A stretch of DNA of 64,000 nt from Ornithodoros turicata (Eukaryota > Arthropoda > Arachnida > Ixodida > Argasidae): NCBI RefSeq assembly GCF_037126465.1, contig NC_088206.1, positions 15,418,702 through 15,482,701 on the forward strand. The letters are read 5' to 3'. Positions 11,290 to 22,612 of the stretch are shown here, piece by piece. How positions within the stretch are numbered: position 1 is the stretch's first letter; each line of letters opens with the position of its first letter. The notes under the pieces are model-generated. The model saw nothing but the letters and a program-made list of their open reading frames with translations. It ran no database searches and was not told the origin of the DNA. The position numbers and the translations under genes are program-made.

Positions 11290-14200
11290 TGGGTAACTTT
11301 ATTGCAGTATGTAGAGTAACACGAGGAAGAAGCAGAAGAGGGTGTGGAGGAAAGAAGAGAGTACTCTCGGTGATCCTGCAAAGTTGCAAGGAATTGAAGC
11401 GTATGTAGCAATCAGGAGGTATGCAGTAACTTACACCAACCGAGTTCTGGAGAGCCTGGACCACCTCGAAGAATTACGCTAGTGTGTCGCAACAAATACG
11501 TACTCTCCAATTCAGTGTATAACGTGACGCTGGAGCTACGCGCCTGGGAAGCAGATCTAGCAAGCAGTTAGGGAGGAAGAAACAGCCGAAAAATCGTCTT
11601 CGTCGAAAAAAGAAACGTCTCTTCTATCATCATGTTCCCGCTCACATGTAACGGTAATCATATTAACACTGTGTGGGGAACAGTTATCGGATGGCTGGAC
11701 AGGGGTAAAGGTAAAAATCTGTGGCTGAGCAAGGCGTATACAACTAAGAATAAATGTTTCGAAGAATAGCACAAAGTGAAGCACGGTACTATGAAACACA
11801 TGGGAACATTTGGAGAGATAACGTTTTAATTAAATCTGCTCCAAATTATTATTAGGGTAAAGTTACATTTACCAGATTATGTAACCTGGGCACATCAGGC
11901 TAAACCAAAATAAATCAAAACAAATAGATAGACGAAAGCCCCGTTATAACGAAATCAATGGGATCGGCAAAATGTTGATATAAGCGGCAATTCGATATAA
12001 GCAGAATACTCACAGAAACAGTGAGTAGCCTCGGAAGAGGTAAAGTAGGTATTCGGATAAGATGACACAGGTACAGGCCTGGTGGAGGAGACCCATGGGG
12101 AAAACAGCCTGAACTTGAGCAACAAATACAGAAAAAAGGCAACACGGTCGAGCTTGACATTGAGCTTCGTCCTTGTCAGGTTCTTTCTGTGTCTGCTGCC
12201 CAAGCTCAGGCCGTTTTGATCATGAATAAGTATTCGAGCAAGGAAACAAACATTTATCTTGGTGATGAGCATCTTGGCAGACTTTTAATTTGGGTACAAA
12301 AAGAGATGGGTTTGCCATATACGGGACTCTGTCGGCTCACCCTTCGCTGAGGCGGAGTCGTCTCCATGTACAGTTGGAATAATCCGGTTCGAAATAGTTC
12401 AGTTCAGTTCAAATGTTTTATTCTACAGCTTGTACATAGTAATGTCATACAAATTGGAGCAAAGAAATGGAATACATTATACGGCACGAATTAGAAGGAT
12501 CAACGCCATAGGCATGGAATTGATCCAGTATTATATGCATACAACTCAAGCTGACCACACGACAGTGATCGCTAAGAAACACAAAAGAAAAGAATACCAA
12601 TTAGTATTACAAGCGTCTCATACAGGACCAGGACCTCTCGATCAAAGAAGGAAACATCAATGTCAACGAGGATACTACATGTTTTCGGAATACTACATGG
12701 ATTTCGGTCGAGACCGCGTAAAACTTCGAACATAACGAATTCGTTATAGAGAAAACTTGCTGTATGTTTTGATTAAAAGCGGGAGGTAAGATAAAAGCCA
12801 AAAGTCTCCCTATGAATAAATTGCAACAGAAAAGTAATATGGTGCTGTATAATCTTCAGTTTTATCTCAAACTCTTTCTCAAACCCAAGGAAACGGTAAC
12901 CTCCTTCTTCAGCAACGCACGTTTAATGGGGACTACCGGGAATTGCCTGTGGCATATTATCCGCGCTGCGCTCTACTGGGTTGCATAGCAATGCAGCAAC
13001 GACGAAAAACGGGGAGAGCACACGTGGCCTTACTGCTACTTTATCGTACCCGTAAAGCCGTCTCACCCGCAGCAAAAATAAAGTCCGTCAGCTGCTTCAG
13101 AAGCCATTTGCGGAACCATGTTTCTTCATCCTCTCCGCGAGCAATAAAGGTCAGCGAAGCATCAAATTTAATGTTGTCTTAAGCATTTCTTTATCATCAT
13201 GCTCTGTGCTATATATCGGCGTTCGAGAAAAACGCTAGCTGGGCAGAAATACTGCATCGACGTTTCCTCGTGCTCGTCATCGTGCAAAAGAAAATATAGC
13301 TCAACATCGAAGAGCGGAGTTTTATGCGGAGAATCCTTTTCTGGCGAGACGCCGATATGGCACATGGCGCAGATTATACGGCTGATACCGAAAGAAACAA
13401 AACGGCGTAACCGAAGCGGAAAACGTCGGATCGTAAAATATTTTATGTTCTTCTAAAAAGCGCAGTATATAGTATTGCGCCGGAGGTGAAATGAGCACAA
13501 GGTGTCGGCTATGAAGTCCGCCCTGCGCAAAGACCTTTCAACAGCAATAAAGTTATACTGCGCGCGTGGTATAAGCTGACGTTGCATGCAATTAACTCCG
13601 AAGAATGGTATACCTTCTTCCGCTGCTGCGTAAGTAATTGTAAATAAGTAAAGTAATTGGGTAGCGCGAGCATTTTTACCATTATTGTGCAAACAGGTAG
13701 GTTTTCCTTCAAAAGAGAGAGAGAAAAGGATGCGAGCAGCTTTATGTAAAATATTCTTTATCTTCTTTGTCACCTGAAATTGTCGATGCATTCATTCATT
13801 AGAGTTTCAGGTAACCGTGAATAGATTACGTTCCTTTTTTGATTTTGCCATTCATGTTTCTGTAACGAAAAAAAAAAAAATCGGTGTCTTCAGCAGCCCA
13901 GCGCTATCTGATAGAACAAAACACCATTTCGTTTTTACAGATTCCGTGACCGACGACCGTTTAGCAACGTCTTCACGGAGCACCTCACGGCAGTAGCTGT
14001 AAGTCGTCTTCTCCCGTGAATCTCTTGCGTGGTGTTCCGCTCATTTCCGGAACATGTGACCTCGCGTTGTTGACAGACGCCATTACGCTCGAAAAAGGAG
14101 TCTGGAAAGGAATCCGTTCCAGCTATTGTGAATCGTACGTCGGTAAAACGTACCCATCCACGACTCAACCCACGGCGCTCTGATTGGCTGGGGGTGATAT

Positions 14201-14410
14201 AGGATGTCGGAGCAAAGAAACGTTCGGGGTTCCCCTTATTCAGAGTGCCGTGGTGTCGGTAATTGTAGAGACTATCTTGCAACGGTACCTCACGCTTGAT
14301 TCGCGGCATTCCTGCATTGGCGATGCTGTCGCGTATATATAATTCACCCTGCGCGCTTCTTGGTGGCACCAAAGTTTGACTGGAAGGGAAGACATAACAG
14401 TATACAGGGT
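11290..14410. other. Mostly unrecognised DNA
   Basis: Apart from the pogo-like fragment near 11938, I see no protein domain, RNA gene or bounded repeat. A minus-strand frame of 145 codons at 13935-14372 has no ATG start and no recognisable family. Confidence 0.4.
11938..12006. mobile_element. Fragment of a pogo/Tigger-like MITE
   Basis: CCCCGTTATAACGAAATC followed by GATATAAGCGGCAATTCGAT matches the style of pogo/Tigger termini (CAGTG...CTCGTTATAACGAA) and the element at 63184. Only one end is visible. Confidence 0.4.
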
Positions 14411-14480
14411 AGCTACTTATACAGGGTGTCCGCCGTAACTATAGAAGTAATTTTTTTAAACAGAAAAATCAATTTTTTCC
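14411..14480 (+). mobile_element. CAGGGTGTCC-type transposon terminus fragment
   Basis: TACAGGGTGTCCGCCGTAAC followed by TATAGAAG resembles Tc1/mariner-type termini. Similar words occur at 56026 (TACAGGGTGTCCCAGCCTGT) and at the ends of 7171 and 25313. No partner terminus was seen. Confidence 0.35.
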
Positions 14481-14537
14481 ATTTTTAACCAAATGCGCCT
14501 AAACGCTTAAAGGCCATTCATAATTGTCACAAAAAAG

Positions 14538-14642
14538 GCGCACGCCTCCCGTTTTCAACAAATCACGGCAGATAACGATATCATTCGCGGTGATGGTTGG
14601 GTACTAGCGTGCTATGCGGTGAAGTTAATTTCAAAGAGTGTA
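14538..14642. mobile_element. Partial TA-flanked MITE (CACTCTTA family), right arm only
   Basis: CCTCCCGTTTTCAACAAATC through GTGATGGTTGGG to TCAAAGAGTGTA matches the right arm of 2241-2483, with more divergence than other copies. Confidence 0.65.
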
Positions 14643-15931
14643 AGAGGGCATAGGCAAGCTTCCGTGTCGATGCATTATATTAACTTTCGCTAATTAACTT
14701 TTTAATTATCAAAGATAGGAGATTGACCCAATGCGAACACCGAATCCCTTGTGGTCACTGGCAACATTGCCGTTTTCAGAACAAAAATCGAGACAGTTGT
14801 AGCGCGAGGAAAGGACCTGGAAATAAGGCGATCTGGTGGTCGTTTATCGACACTGAAGTAGAAGCGCCGAATCGTTGAATAAATTTTCTCAAACAAGTAG
14901 AAGCGCTCCCGTTTTCCCTTCCTCTGTATGCGGGGGGACGCTGTTGGGGGGGAGGGGGGAGGAAGATGCTCTTCTGCGCATGGTGCGCTGCGGCAGCGTT
15001 CTCTCTCCCTTGGTGGGGGTCTCATCTTGGGTCGTCTGTTTACAAACATGTGACGTCACGATAAGACTCGTTCGAGGTTATATTTTGCCGTGGTGGGCAA
15101 GAAGCGGGAAAAACGCGTCTGCTGATAGCCTGAAAATGTTTATAGGTGCCCACCAGCACGCTTTGCGCGGCGGCGAAACGTAATCTATGACGTAGTGGTG
15201 CAGGTCGTCTATTGGCCTCACACTGTACAATACCACCACCATCGTCGTAAGAACGTCTACGGGCATCTGCCATGGACAATGGGCCTATAGGAGAGTGTTT
15301 CTTTCTGGTTTACGAGAAAGAGGGATAGGAAGGTTTAGGAGAGTGTGCTGGAGTGAGAAGGTTGCGGTGTTACGGACGGACGCATTCGAAAGGCACGAAA
15401 TACTCCCGACCACAGGGGAATGAGTTTGCGGAGAAACGGAGAAAGACAGTTGCTGAACGCAACGGTGCCTGACTTTTTTAATGGGCATGATTTCAGCATT
15501 AGCCAATGAATGCGCATCTATCTCAGTGTGAGCCAATGCGACAGATGTGCTTGCATCGCAACAGTAAAAAAGACGTGTTGCGTTAATCTACCCTTTATCG
15601 TATATGTTGCAACACGAGCGCGAGATTACAAGTGGATGATTCGAGACCCTGCATGTGTCTGACAGGGTGAAGGAAAAGAGCGATTTCACGACGTATTCAT
15701 CTTTTCATGCTGTTATGTCACCAGACTTGTTGTGATCGAGTTATGTGTAATATTCGCGGCGGGGGCGTAATAAGGCGGAGAAGAGAGTTTCTACCGCTAT
15801 TTTATCTCGATATTATTGCCGACTGGGTTTTATCTCGAGAGTGTTACCCATGGGACTATACCCGTCGCCACTTTTCTTATAACACAGAACGAGGATGTCA
15901 CATGATCCCCCAAAACACCCGACAGCACATT
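14643..15931. other. Unrecognised DNA
   Basis: No reading frame with identifiable content and no bounded repeat. A G-rich run lies at 14930-14962. Confidence 0.4.
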
Positions 15932-16006
15932 GTGGTATACCGTACCGCAGGTCCGGCGGTGAAGCAACCCATATAATCATCATCATTCATTTGTGGTTAT
16001 TGTCCT
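15932..16006 (+). mobile_element. Retroelement 3' tail (degenerate)
   Basis: GTGGTATACCGTACCGCAGG, GGTGAAGCAACCC and ATCATCATTCATTTGTGGTT follow the layout of the tail at 9067-9147, with a weaker GTT repeat. Confidence 0.4.
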
Positions 16007-16832
16007 ATAAGCCATAATGAAATGAAAGACAGAACGGTCACTGAGCGTATTTCTTTTTTATTATGTACTTTTTTAGCACGGTGTTTTCTTTTGACTCCAG
16101 ATAGGCGATCAGCGAGTGCTATTGGTAGGAAACTCACAATTTCTTTTTTTTTTTTACGGCTGTTAGGGAAGTTACATGGAACAGTACACTACGTAACTTC
16201 ATATATATTGAGGGAATGAATGGATGCCAAAATGGAACAAGGTGAGGAACGAAAATGTGTTAGAAGACACGTCGTTTGCGCTCAGGGTGGTCCGATTATT
16301 TCCTCGTGACATCTCTAGACATTAATAAATTGCAAATGTGTCTAACTGTCCTCAAGTGCGAGCGGAGGAGAGGTAGTTATGTTTCTCGGCTGAGGAGAAG
16401 GGCAAAGAACAAGAGGCGAAAACGTCGGTCAACATCCCCCGATAAGGACTGTGTCTTCTCTTACAAATGATACCAGCTGAAGCATGTGAGTTTATGGACA
16501 ATGCCCCAGGTTCAGAAGCGGTCAGTTCTCCAGGTGATTGTGAGTCACACCTGCATTCGGCCGTCGCCTTCAACTCTGTAATAACACCGCCACTGAGGAC
16601 GGCACTAAATGATAGGCAAATGGTTGCACTGATAAACGAGTATGTCTCAACCTGAGGTATACACAGGTACTTTGGCAATGTGCCTCGTGATATGTCCTCC
16701 TCGAGTTACAGTGCCAGTGAGGGATATCTTATCGCAATGGCAATTTCACGATAAGTGCGGGCTTTTTCCTGGCAGCCCGTGCCGTGAAATCGAGGTAACT
16801 AAAGCAGGTATGAGAGCAACACAGTGTGGATG
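16007..16832. other. Unrecognised DNA
   Basis: Short frames only. No domain or bounded repeat recognised. Confidence 0.35.
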
Positions 16833-16866
16833 ATGTTTTTTTTTATTATTATTATTATTATTATAA
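16833..16866 (+). repeat. (TTA)n microsatellite
   Basis: A T run followed by about seven TTA units, ending at the left terminus of the 16864-18817 element. Confidence 0.9.
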
Positions 16867-17105
16867 TAGCGAATTCAGCTGGTCGTTTTCGTGCAGAAAA
16901 AATTGCACTGACTCGAGCGTGCATGTTCTCCTGGTCGTTTCAGTGCAACACGTAACATGTTCCGCTGGTCGTTCGCGTGCAGCGTGCGCTCGCGAGCAGG
17001 TCAGGCCACACCGAGAATATCGGCGGTGTGGACCGGAACACGAGCTCCCAAGTTCCGCTTTCCGCTCCTTCTCACCCTCCTTTTCATAGTTTACATTCGC
17101 TCAAC

Positions 17106-17234
17106 ATGGCCGCCATGGAACCGGCAGACCTACTGCAGATGTTGGATGCTTTGGATGAGTCAAGTTCACAGCTTCAAAGTAGCACAGAAGTAATTTTTAA
17201 CACCATGTTTTCTTCCTATCAAACTGTTATGTAG
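17106..17234 (+). CDS. Short ORF of unknown function with Kozak-like start
   Basis: Two in-frame ATGs (17106 and 17115) sit in GCCGCCATGG, an unusually strong start context. The frame gives a 42-residue acidic, Leu- and Ser-rich peptide beginning MAAMEPADLLQMLDALDESS and stops at 17232-17234. It lies shortly after the subterminal repeats of the 16864-18817 element, where an element-encoded protein would begin, so it may be the N-terminus of a lost transposase or accessory protein. The rest may be in an unseen exon or deleted. I recognise no family, and chance cannot be excluded. Confidence 0.2.
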   Translation: MAAMEPADLLQMLDALDESSSQLQSSTEVIFNTMFSSYQTVM

Positions 17235-17431
17235 GCCAGTAAGATGTACCATGAGAAGTCATTCACACCACAGAGTCATAATTATCGCAGAAATTGAATT
17301 TAAAGTACGCCGCAAAAAGCGACCGTGCGCAACTGCGGTGGAGAGCAGTACCAGCCTGTGATCTGCCAGGGACCACGCGCTGACGCTACAGGGGGTACGC
17401 TCGCTGATTGGTCCAGACCTCCAGAGAAATG

Positions 17432-17467
17432 TTGTCTGCTACTCCGCTGTCGTCTGCTACTCCGCTG
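17432..17467 (+). repeat. Tandem 18-bp duplication
   Basis: TYGTCTGCTACTCCGCTG occurs twice in direct succession. Confidence 0.9.
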
Positions 17468-17572
17468 TTCGGGGTTCTGAAAAAGCCTTGTTCCTGGCTC
17501 GGTCATGATTCGGCCGCTCCTTCTATCCCCAATTCTCCGGGAGCACCGGCAAAACTGGTATACGGCGGCAAA

Positions 17573-17588
17573 GGGGGGGGGGGGGGGG
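17573..17588 (+). repeat. Poly-G run (16)
   Basis: Sixteen uninterrupted G residues. Similar G/C homopolymers occur at about 20676, 24318, 26849, 28627, 33857, 48785 and 55945. Confidence 0.9.
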
Positions 17589-17597
17589 TGTCGAGGT

Positions 17598-17640
17598 AGC
17601 TTGCCGTTGTTGGCCGCACTCAAGTGGGCATCGTCACGAC
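17598..17640 (-). mobile_element. SINE 3'-region fragment
   Basis: Read on the minus strand, GTCGTGACGATGCCCACTTG and GCGGCCAACAACGGCAAG match the segment GTCGTGACGTTGCTCACTTG of the SINE copy at 52850-53100. Confidence 0.5.
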
Positions 17641-17986
17641 TATAGCCAAAGGGACCGGGCGCTGACCCCACTGACCGGCGAACCAGAACGAGTTCCCCCT
17701 GTACCATCATCGGGGACGTGGCATCGTACCTTCTCCTCCTCGTTATAGCCGGAGTGGCGAGTTAAGGGTGAACACGCGGAGCCAGGTTTATGTGAGTTTT
17801 TTTCTTTTTTTCTGGGAAACAAATTGCACGCATCAAAACCTTCCGCGCTATCCGGTAAAATGACGCACACACTTTCATAAGGCTTCTTAATCTGAAAATT
17901 TGTTGGATGGCCCTCTGTACTCCTTTAATAAGGTAGGTGCAGTTACCCCTCGCTTTATGCTGAGGTGTTCGACATATTTTATTTGT

Positions 17987-18646
17987 TACAGAAATATGAT
18001 GTTTGTAAAAAATGTCCGTTTCCTTTTTCGTTAGACGTAAAACGCCACCGCAGCGAACAACGCCATGTTGAATGAGCGTCGTGCGGAAATTCCATCGGGA
18101 TTTCTATTCACCGATAAATGTCGGGTAAACCATGTACACGCCAGGAAAAACATCGAAAAGTGCCGATTTCGCGAAAATCAATAAACATCGAAAAGCATAC
18201 GCCGAATCCACCCAAAAAACGCGGAACCGGACCTATGGGAGAGCCGGGTCATGGGTTAGTTACGCTAGTGGTCGCTGCAAGCGCCACATAGCATTATTGG
18301 GGAGAGGAAACGACATGTACACTATTATCATCATTGCCATCGTCGTTCGTCTGCTACCCTCTTCGTCGTTCTGAACACAGCCCACCATACATTGGCGCGG
18401 TTTCAGCAAATCACGTGGTAACAAATAGTGCTAGCTAGCGCCAAATCCCATAGCGAAGCGGCGTTTGCCAGAACTACACTCTTAAAAATGAACTTCACCA
18501 CATAGCACGCTTCTAGCCAACCATCACCCCGAATGACAACGTTCTCGCCCTGGATTTGTTGAAAACGGGAGGAGGAGCCTATTTTGTGCCTATTATGCAC
18601 GGCACAAAATAGGCTCCTCCTCCCGTTTTCAACAAATCAGGGGCGA
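17987..18646. repeat. 660-bp segmental duplication, left copy
   Basis: Base-for-base identical to 21492-22151 in my reading, a constant offset of 3505 bp. The copy starts inside the internal sequence of the 21286-22312 element and ends abruptly in the right arm of the embedded TA-flanked MITE. It includes the MITE insertion junction, so both copies descend from one already-inserted template. Confidence 0.93.
18475..18646. mobile_element. TA-flanked MITE (CACTCTTA family), truncated
   Basis: Starts with TA-CACTCTTAAAAATGAAC. The left arm and loop are complete, but the right arm stops at AATCAGGGGCGA, where it joins unrelated GC-rich DNA. Confidence 0.85.
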
Positions 18647-18817
18647 AGCGTCCGAAGGTGTAGAACACCTGGCCTGGCACACACCGACACTGGCACCGTC
18701 TAGCATGATCGGCTGGGCGGATCGGTGTAAGCAGCCCTGGGGCGGTTTACCTGCACAGGCCCTACACCGGCGCACTACACTGGCTTGCACCCGAACGACC
18801 AGCTGAATTCGCTATTA

Positions 18818-19599
18818 CATTCAAGCTCAAACGCGGTGAAGAAATCCGTGACACGAGAGAGAGAGAAAGAAAGAAGAAGAAGGAAAAAAAAAAAACACAC
18901 ACACACACAACGCCCAGTAGGTGGTACTGTTTGCCTTCCCGATGTGGTGGTATGTTGCTCAGGAGATATCGAGCGTTGGGGCCGACTTCGCCTTACAGCG
19001 GGTGTCGACAATGCATGGAATAATACCCAGAACCTTGCATGCAGGCACGCCACCCCTCACCAAACCTCACACGAAAGCATGAAGATCCGCCGAAGAAAAC
19101 TGGATAGGTGAACTCCTATGGAAATAGACAACTCAAAACGTGGCGCTTTAGGGTGCTAATAGGGTGATTAACTACTAATTAACTACTAATAGGGTGAGTA
19201 ACTAAGGGTACCCTAGGCACTTCACAAGACATCGGCGAATCGCGGGAAATACATTTCTCCCGTGTACTACCAGGGAGCTGACGAGAGTTCGGTTGCTTGT
19301 CTTGTCTTTTTGCAACCAACGGTAAAACTTGGGCAGGTTCGTACAACATGGTACTTGGAATCGCTTAAAAAAAGAACAAGAAACCGTTGCCCGGTTTAAT
19401 AAGAGGTCGACACGACACAGAAAGCTGAACTTGAACCACAGGCATTTTTACTTCACATCTGCGTCGTCCTGTTATTCGTCCCAGCACGGCTTTTTTTTTT
19501 TTTTTTTGATTAGCTTTTACTGATCGCACGCTTATAAGATGTGGTCTTAAGTCTGACGTGGTATCGCGGCTTTCATTGCTTTGTTTGTCGGCAATCATG
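18818..19599. other. Unrecognised DNA with simple repeats
   Basis: Contains (GA)n/(A)n/(CA)n near 18857-18909, a duplicated AACTACTAATAGGGTGA motif near 19160-19200, and a T run at 19491-19507. No gene recognised. Confidence 0.4.
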
Positions 19600-20348
19600 T
19601 AGGGTAAGGTGGGGCCAGATGAGACAGGGGCAAGATGCGACATTGTATTTTGCTCGACCCCGCCTGTCTCAGAGACGCGCTGCTCCATGCGCTTGAAACT
19701 TTACTCATCGGTGACTCTGCATGTCTGCTTTATTGCACCTAAGAATTGTCCGAATTGGTGTATGTGTTGAAGAGAAAAAAGTCGATTATTTCTGCCTGGA
19801 ATGTAAAGACCCGTCAAAAAGGCACGATTTTTTGTAGTCCCTTTTCTTGTCATCTGTGCAGCAGCGTTTCGCAGGCTTATTCTGTCAATGTAAGTCCACA
19901 CCCTATTTGTTTCTTCATTCATCTAGATATATGCAAAATATGGGCGCTCTTGGTTATCCGGTGTTGAACAGAAAAATTAATGCATCCGATGATGTGCACG
20001 GGGCAAGACGCGACAATTTAATGTAATTTAGTAACGGGTAAGTAAATTATTAGGTGGCGTTATGCTTCTTCCTCAGAGATTCCTCCTCTTTTTTTGCGTA
20101 TTGCCTAGGATTTTTCAGCAAATTTTCCTGTTTCCTATAGGATATCTCCAACAACACAGAAGCGCACGCATGAGACAATCTGCATTTTTGAATGTCTTGT
20201 TGTGTGTTTGTTTTAAACCGGCTACGCCCGTTCTGCATTTGCAGGTCAGGAGCTCTAGACCCTTGAGAATGTGCCTATGGCTTGTTTTTTTTTTTTTTTT
20301 GAAAAACACGAGAAATAAAAATTTCGCATTCAATTGCACCTTACCCTA
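19600..20348. mobile_element. MITE with TAGGGTAAGGTG termini and GGGGCAAGATGCGACA repeats
   Basis: TAGGGTAAGGTG at 19600 is mirrored by CACCTTACCCTA at 20337-20348. Subterminal 16-bp words follow on the left: GGGGCCAGATGAGACA and GGGGCAAGATGCGACA in tandem. A third, GGGGCAAGACGCGACA, lies near 20000. No protein recognised, and the target duplication is unclear. Confidence 0.5.
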
Positions 20349-20349
20349 A

Positions 20350-21285
20350 TATTATTTATTTATTTGTATTTTGGTGATCACGTAAACCTCCGACGAGCCT
20401 AGCTTTCGATATTTAGCTACTTCTACTTATCAAGCCAACGTCAAAACCTGCACAACACCAGTCAACTGGACAACGCGTACATGGCCGTCCCTCCTTGAGT
20501 CTGCCTGTCAGTCTTCTCACAGAGAAGTAGTATTTAGTGGTCGATTACGAGATAATCGCACGCACAGTAGCCCCGGCGATTGGCGAGTAAAAACCCTGCG
20601 CGATCCGTGCACATATGTGGGTATATCCGTAGAATGCTTCCAGTGTGCACGCAACTCCAATTGGAGGGAGAAGGGGGGGGGGGGGCTCTGAGTAGCTCGC
20701 TCAATAAACTTTTGTACAAAACATATTTCCCCACTGCACGATAGACGTACTCCTCTCGTGACAAGTTTAGAACTCCGTCAAACATCGAAACTGATAACGC
20801 TTATCATATTTTCTCTGTTCTCTCCGCTTTCTAGGAAAGGTCCGAAGGCCGCGTATTTTTTTATTTGGTTTACTTTGCTCCTCATTGAGATCCCATTGTT
20901 ATTCCAGCCGAGACAAATAAGATAGGAGTAGCCCATTGAAAAAACAAAGCTCATTTTGAAGCCACTGTCGGGGATTCAGTGCTCCTTGATCTCACGGGTT
21001 CATTTCCCGCAGCCCTCTTTTGTGCGAACTGGTTACGCATATCTTAGCTCATTAGTGATAACATTGTGAAGTGCCCTTTTCCCACACTTATTGTGAAGGG
21101 CTCAGAAGGGGAGGAACCGGTCTGAAACACCATATCGCCATATATCATTCGCAGTATAATGTTTTCTAGCCATTACCATCTATAGGGTCGCAGAAGCATT
21201 AACTTTCTGATTCCAACTTTCACTTTCTTTTGGTAACATTCTCAGCAACAATGGAGAGCCTTAGTTCTGCGCACGACATACTCTA
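20350..21285. other. Unrecognised DNA
   Basis: No identifiable ORF or bounded repeat. A poly-G run lies near 20676-20690. Confidence 0.4.
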
Positions 21286-21491
21286 TACTAGAGACCTGGA
21301 CATATGGCAATCGCCTATAGGGTTCCGCGTTTTCGGTTTTAACCGAAAAACACCGAAAAACATACGCCGGGTAAATTCTCCCTCATTCGGTTTTAATCGA
21401 AAAGTACCGAATACAGAGGGACATTCCAGGACATGACAGAGATAAATTGCTGCACATGTCCAGCAAATTGTTGATGCAGATTAGAAAACCA

Positions 21492-22151
21492 TACAGAAAT
21501 ATGATGTTTGTAAAAAATGTCCGTTTCCTTTTTCGTTAGACGTAAAACGCCACCGCAGCGAACAACGCCATGTTGAATGAGCGTCGTGCGGAAATTCCAT
21601 CGGGATTTCTATTCACCGATAAATGTCGGGTAAACCATGTACACGCCAGGAAAAACATCGAAAAGTGCCGATTTCGCGAAAATCAATAAACATCGAAAAG
21701 CATACGCCGAATCCACCCAAAAAACGCGGAACCGGACCTATGGGAGAGCCGGGTCATGGGTTAGTTACGCTAGTGGTCGCTGCAAGCGCCACATAGCATT
21801 ATTGGGGAGAGGAAACGACATGTACACTATTATCATCATTGCCATCGTCGTTCGTCTGCTACCCTCTTCGTCGTTCTGAACACAGCCCACCATACATTGG
21901 CGCGGTTTCAGCAAATCACGTGGTAACAAATAGTGCTAGCTAGCGCCAAATCCCATAGCGAAGCGGCGTTTGCCAGAACTACACTCTTAAAAATGAACTT
22001 CACCACATAGCACGCTTCTAGCCAACCATCACCCCGAATGACAACGTTCTCGCCCTGGATTTGTTGAAAACGGGAGGAGGAGCCTATTTTGTGCCTATTA
22101 TGCACGGCACAAAATAGGCTCCTCCTCCCGTTTTCAACAAATCAGGGGCGA
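21492..22151. repeat. 660-bp segmental duplication, right copy
   Basis: Identical to 17987-18646. Here the segment sits in its natural context: it is internal to an element with both TIRs, and the nested MITE is complete. This makes it the likely source copy. Confidence 0.93.
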
Positions 22152-22267
22152 GAACGTTGTCATTCGGGATGGTGGTTGGCTAGGAGCGTGCTATGTGGAG
22201 AAGTTCATTTTTAAGAGCCCTTTCACCATCATCACCACCACCCACCACCATCATTTTTAAGAGTGTA
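21980..22267. mobile_element. TA-flanked MITE (CACTCTTA family), nested, with modified 3' end
   Basis: TA-CACTCTTAAAAATGAAC at 21980 and AAGAGTG-TA at 22267. The right terminus is interrupted: CATTTTTAAGAG is followed by a CACCATCATCACCACCACC-type insert and then by a second ATTTTTAAGAGTG. The insert resembles the tail of the SINE at 52850. Confidence 0.85.
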
Positions 22268-22470
22268 CTTACCCCGGTGCTGGGAGCTTTGCGGATGTCC
22301 AGGTCTCTAGTACCGCAGTACGTCGTGGTTCTGAATACACTACAATTAAACCTATCTAATATTATCACCAATAAAACGCGGGGTCAACAAATCAACAGCC
22401 AACTCACAGCACGTAACAAATTAGGACAAGAAATTCACGTATGTCGCGGGGGACATGAAATTATTCTTCA

Positions 22471-22476
22471 TTTATT
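22471..22476 (-). promoter_or_regulatory. Possible poly(A) signal AATAAA
   Basis: AATAAA on the minus strand, about 137 nt downstream of the stop codon of the candidate exon at 22613-22890. Confidence 0.35.
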
Positions 22477-22612
22477 GTAAAAGTACCCTTCCTCTCGAGC
22501 GTCCTTTGAGGACACTGCTAAGGTGTCATCGTTGAAGACTTGCCAATATATATGCAAAATACGTCATTCTGGAGCAAGCACTTGCTTCCCAAAGTAATAC
22601 AAGAATGAGGAA

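Larger units (their letters stand above)
16864..18817. mobile_element. 1.95-kb element with 32-bp TIRs and subterminal repeats
   Basis: TAATAGCGAATTCAGCTGGT plus CGTTTTCGTGCA at 16864-16895 is the reverse complement of 18786-18817, with three differences near the inner end. Two further CTGGTCGTTNNNGTGCA units follow the left TIR at about 16931 and 16967, a subterminal arrangement typical of cut-and-paste elements. The interior carries a short ORF with strong start context at 17106, a SINE tail fragment and the 660-bp duplicated segment 17987-18646. I could not find a target duplication outside the TIRs, and the superfamily is unknown. Confidence 0.55.
21286..22312. mobile_element. TA-flanked element with CTAGAGACCTGGACAT TIRs
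   Basis: TA-CTAGAGACCTGGACAT opens at 21286, and ATGTCCAGGTCTCTAG-TA closes at 22312, giving 16-bp perfect TIRs with TA at both ends. The interior has repeated CGAAAAACAYACGCC-type words (21337-21430 and 21655-21710), and a nested MITE occupies 21980-22267. Non-autonomous, with no transposase remnant. Part of this element (21492-22151) reappears at 17987-18646. Confidence 0.75.

Noticed and set aside
18132..18374. 80-codon frame repeated identically at 21637-21879
   Set aside because: The identity comes from the 660-bp DNA duplication, not from protein conservation. Both lie within a non-autonomous element.
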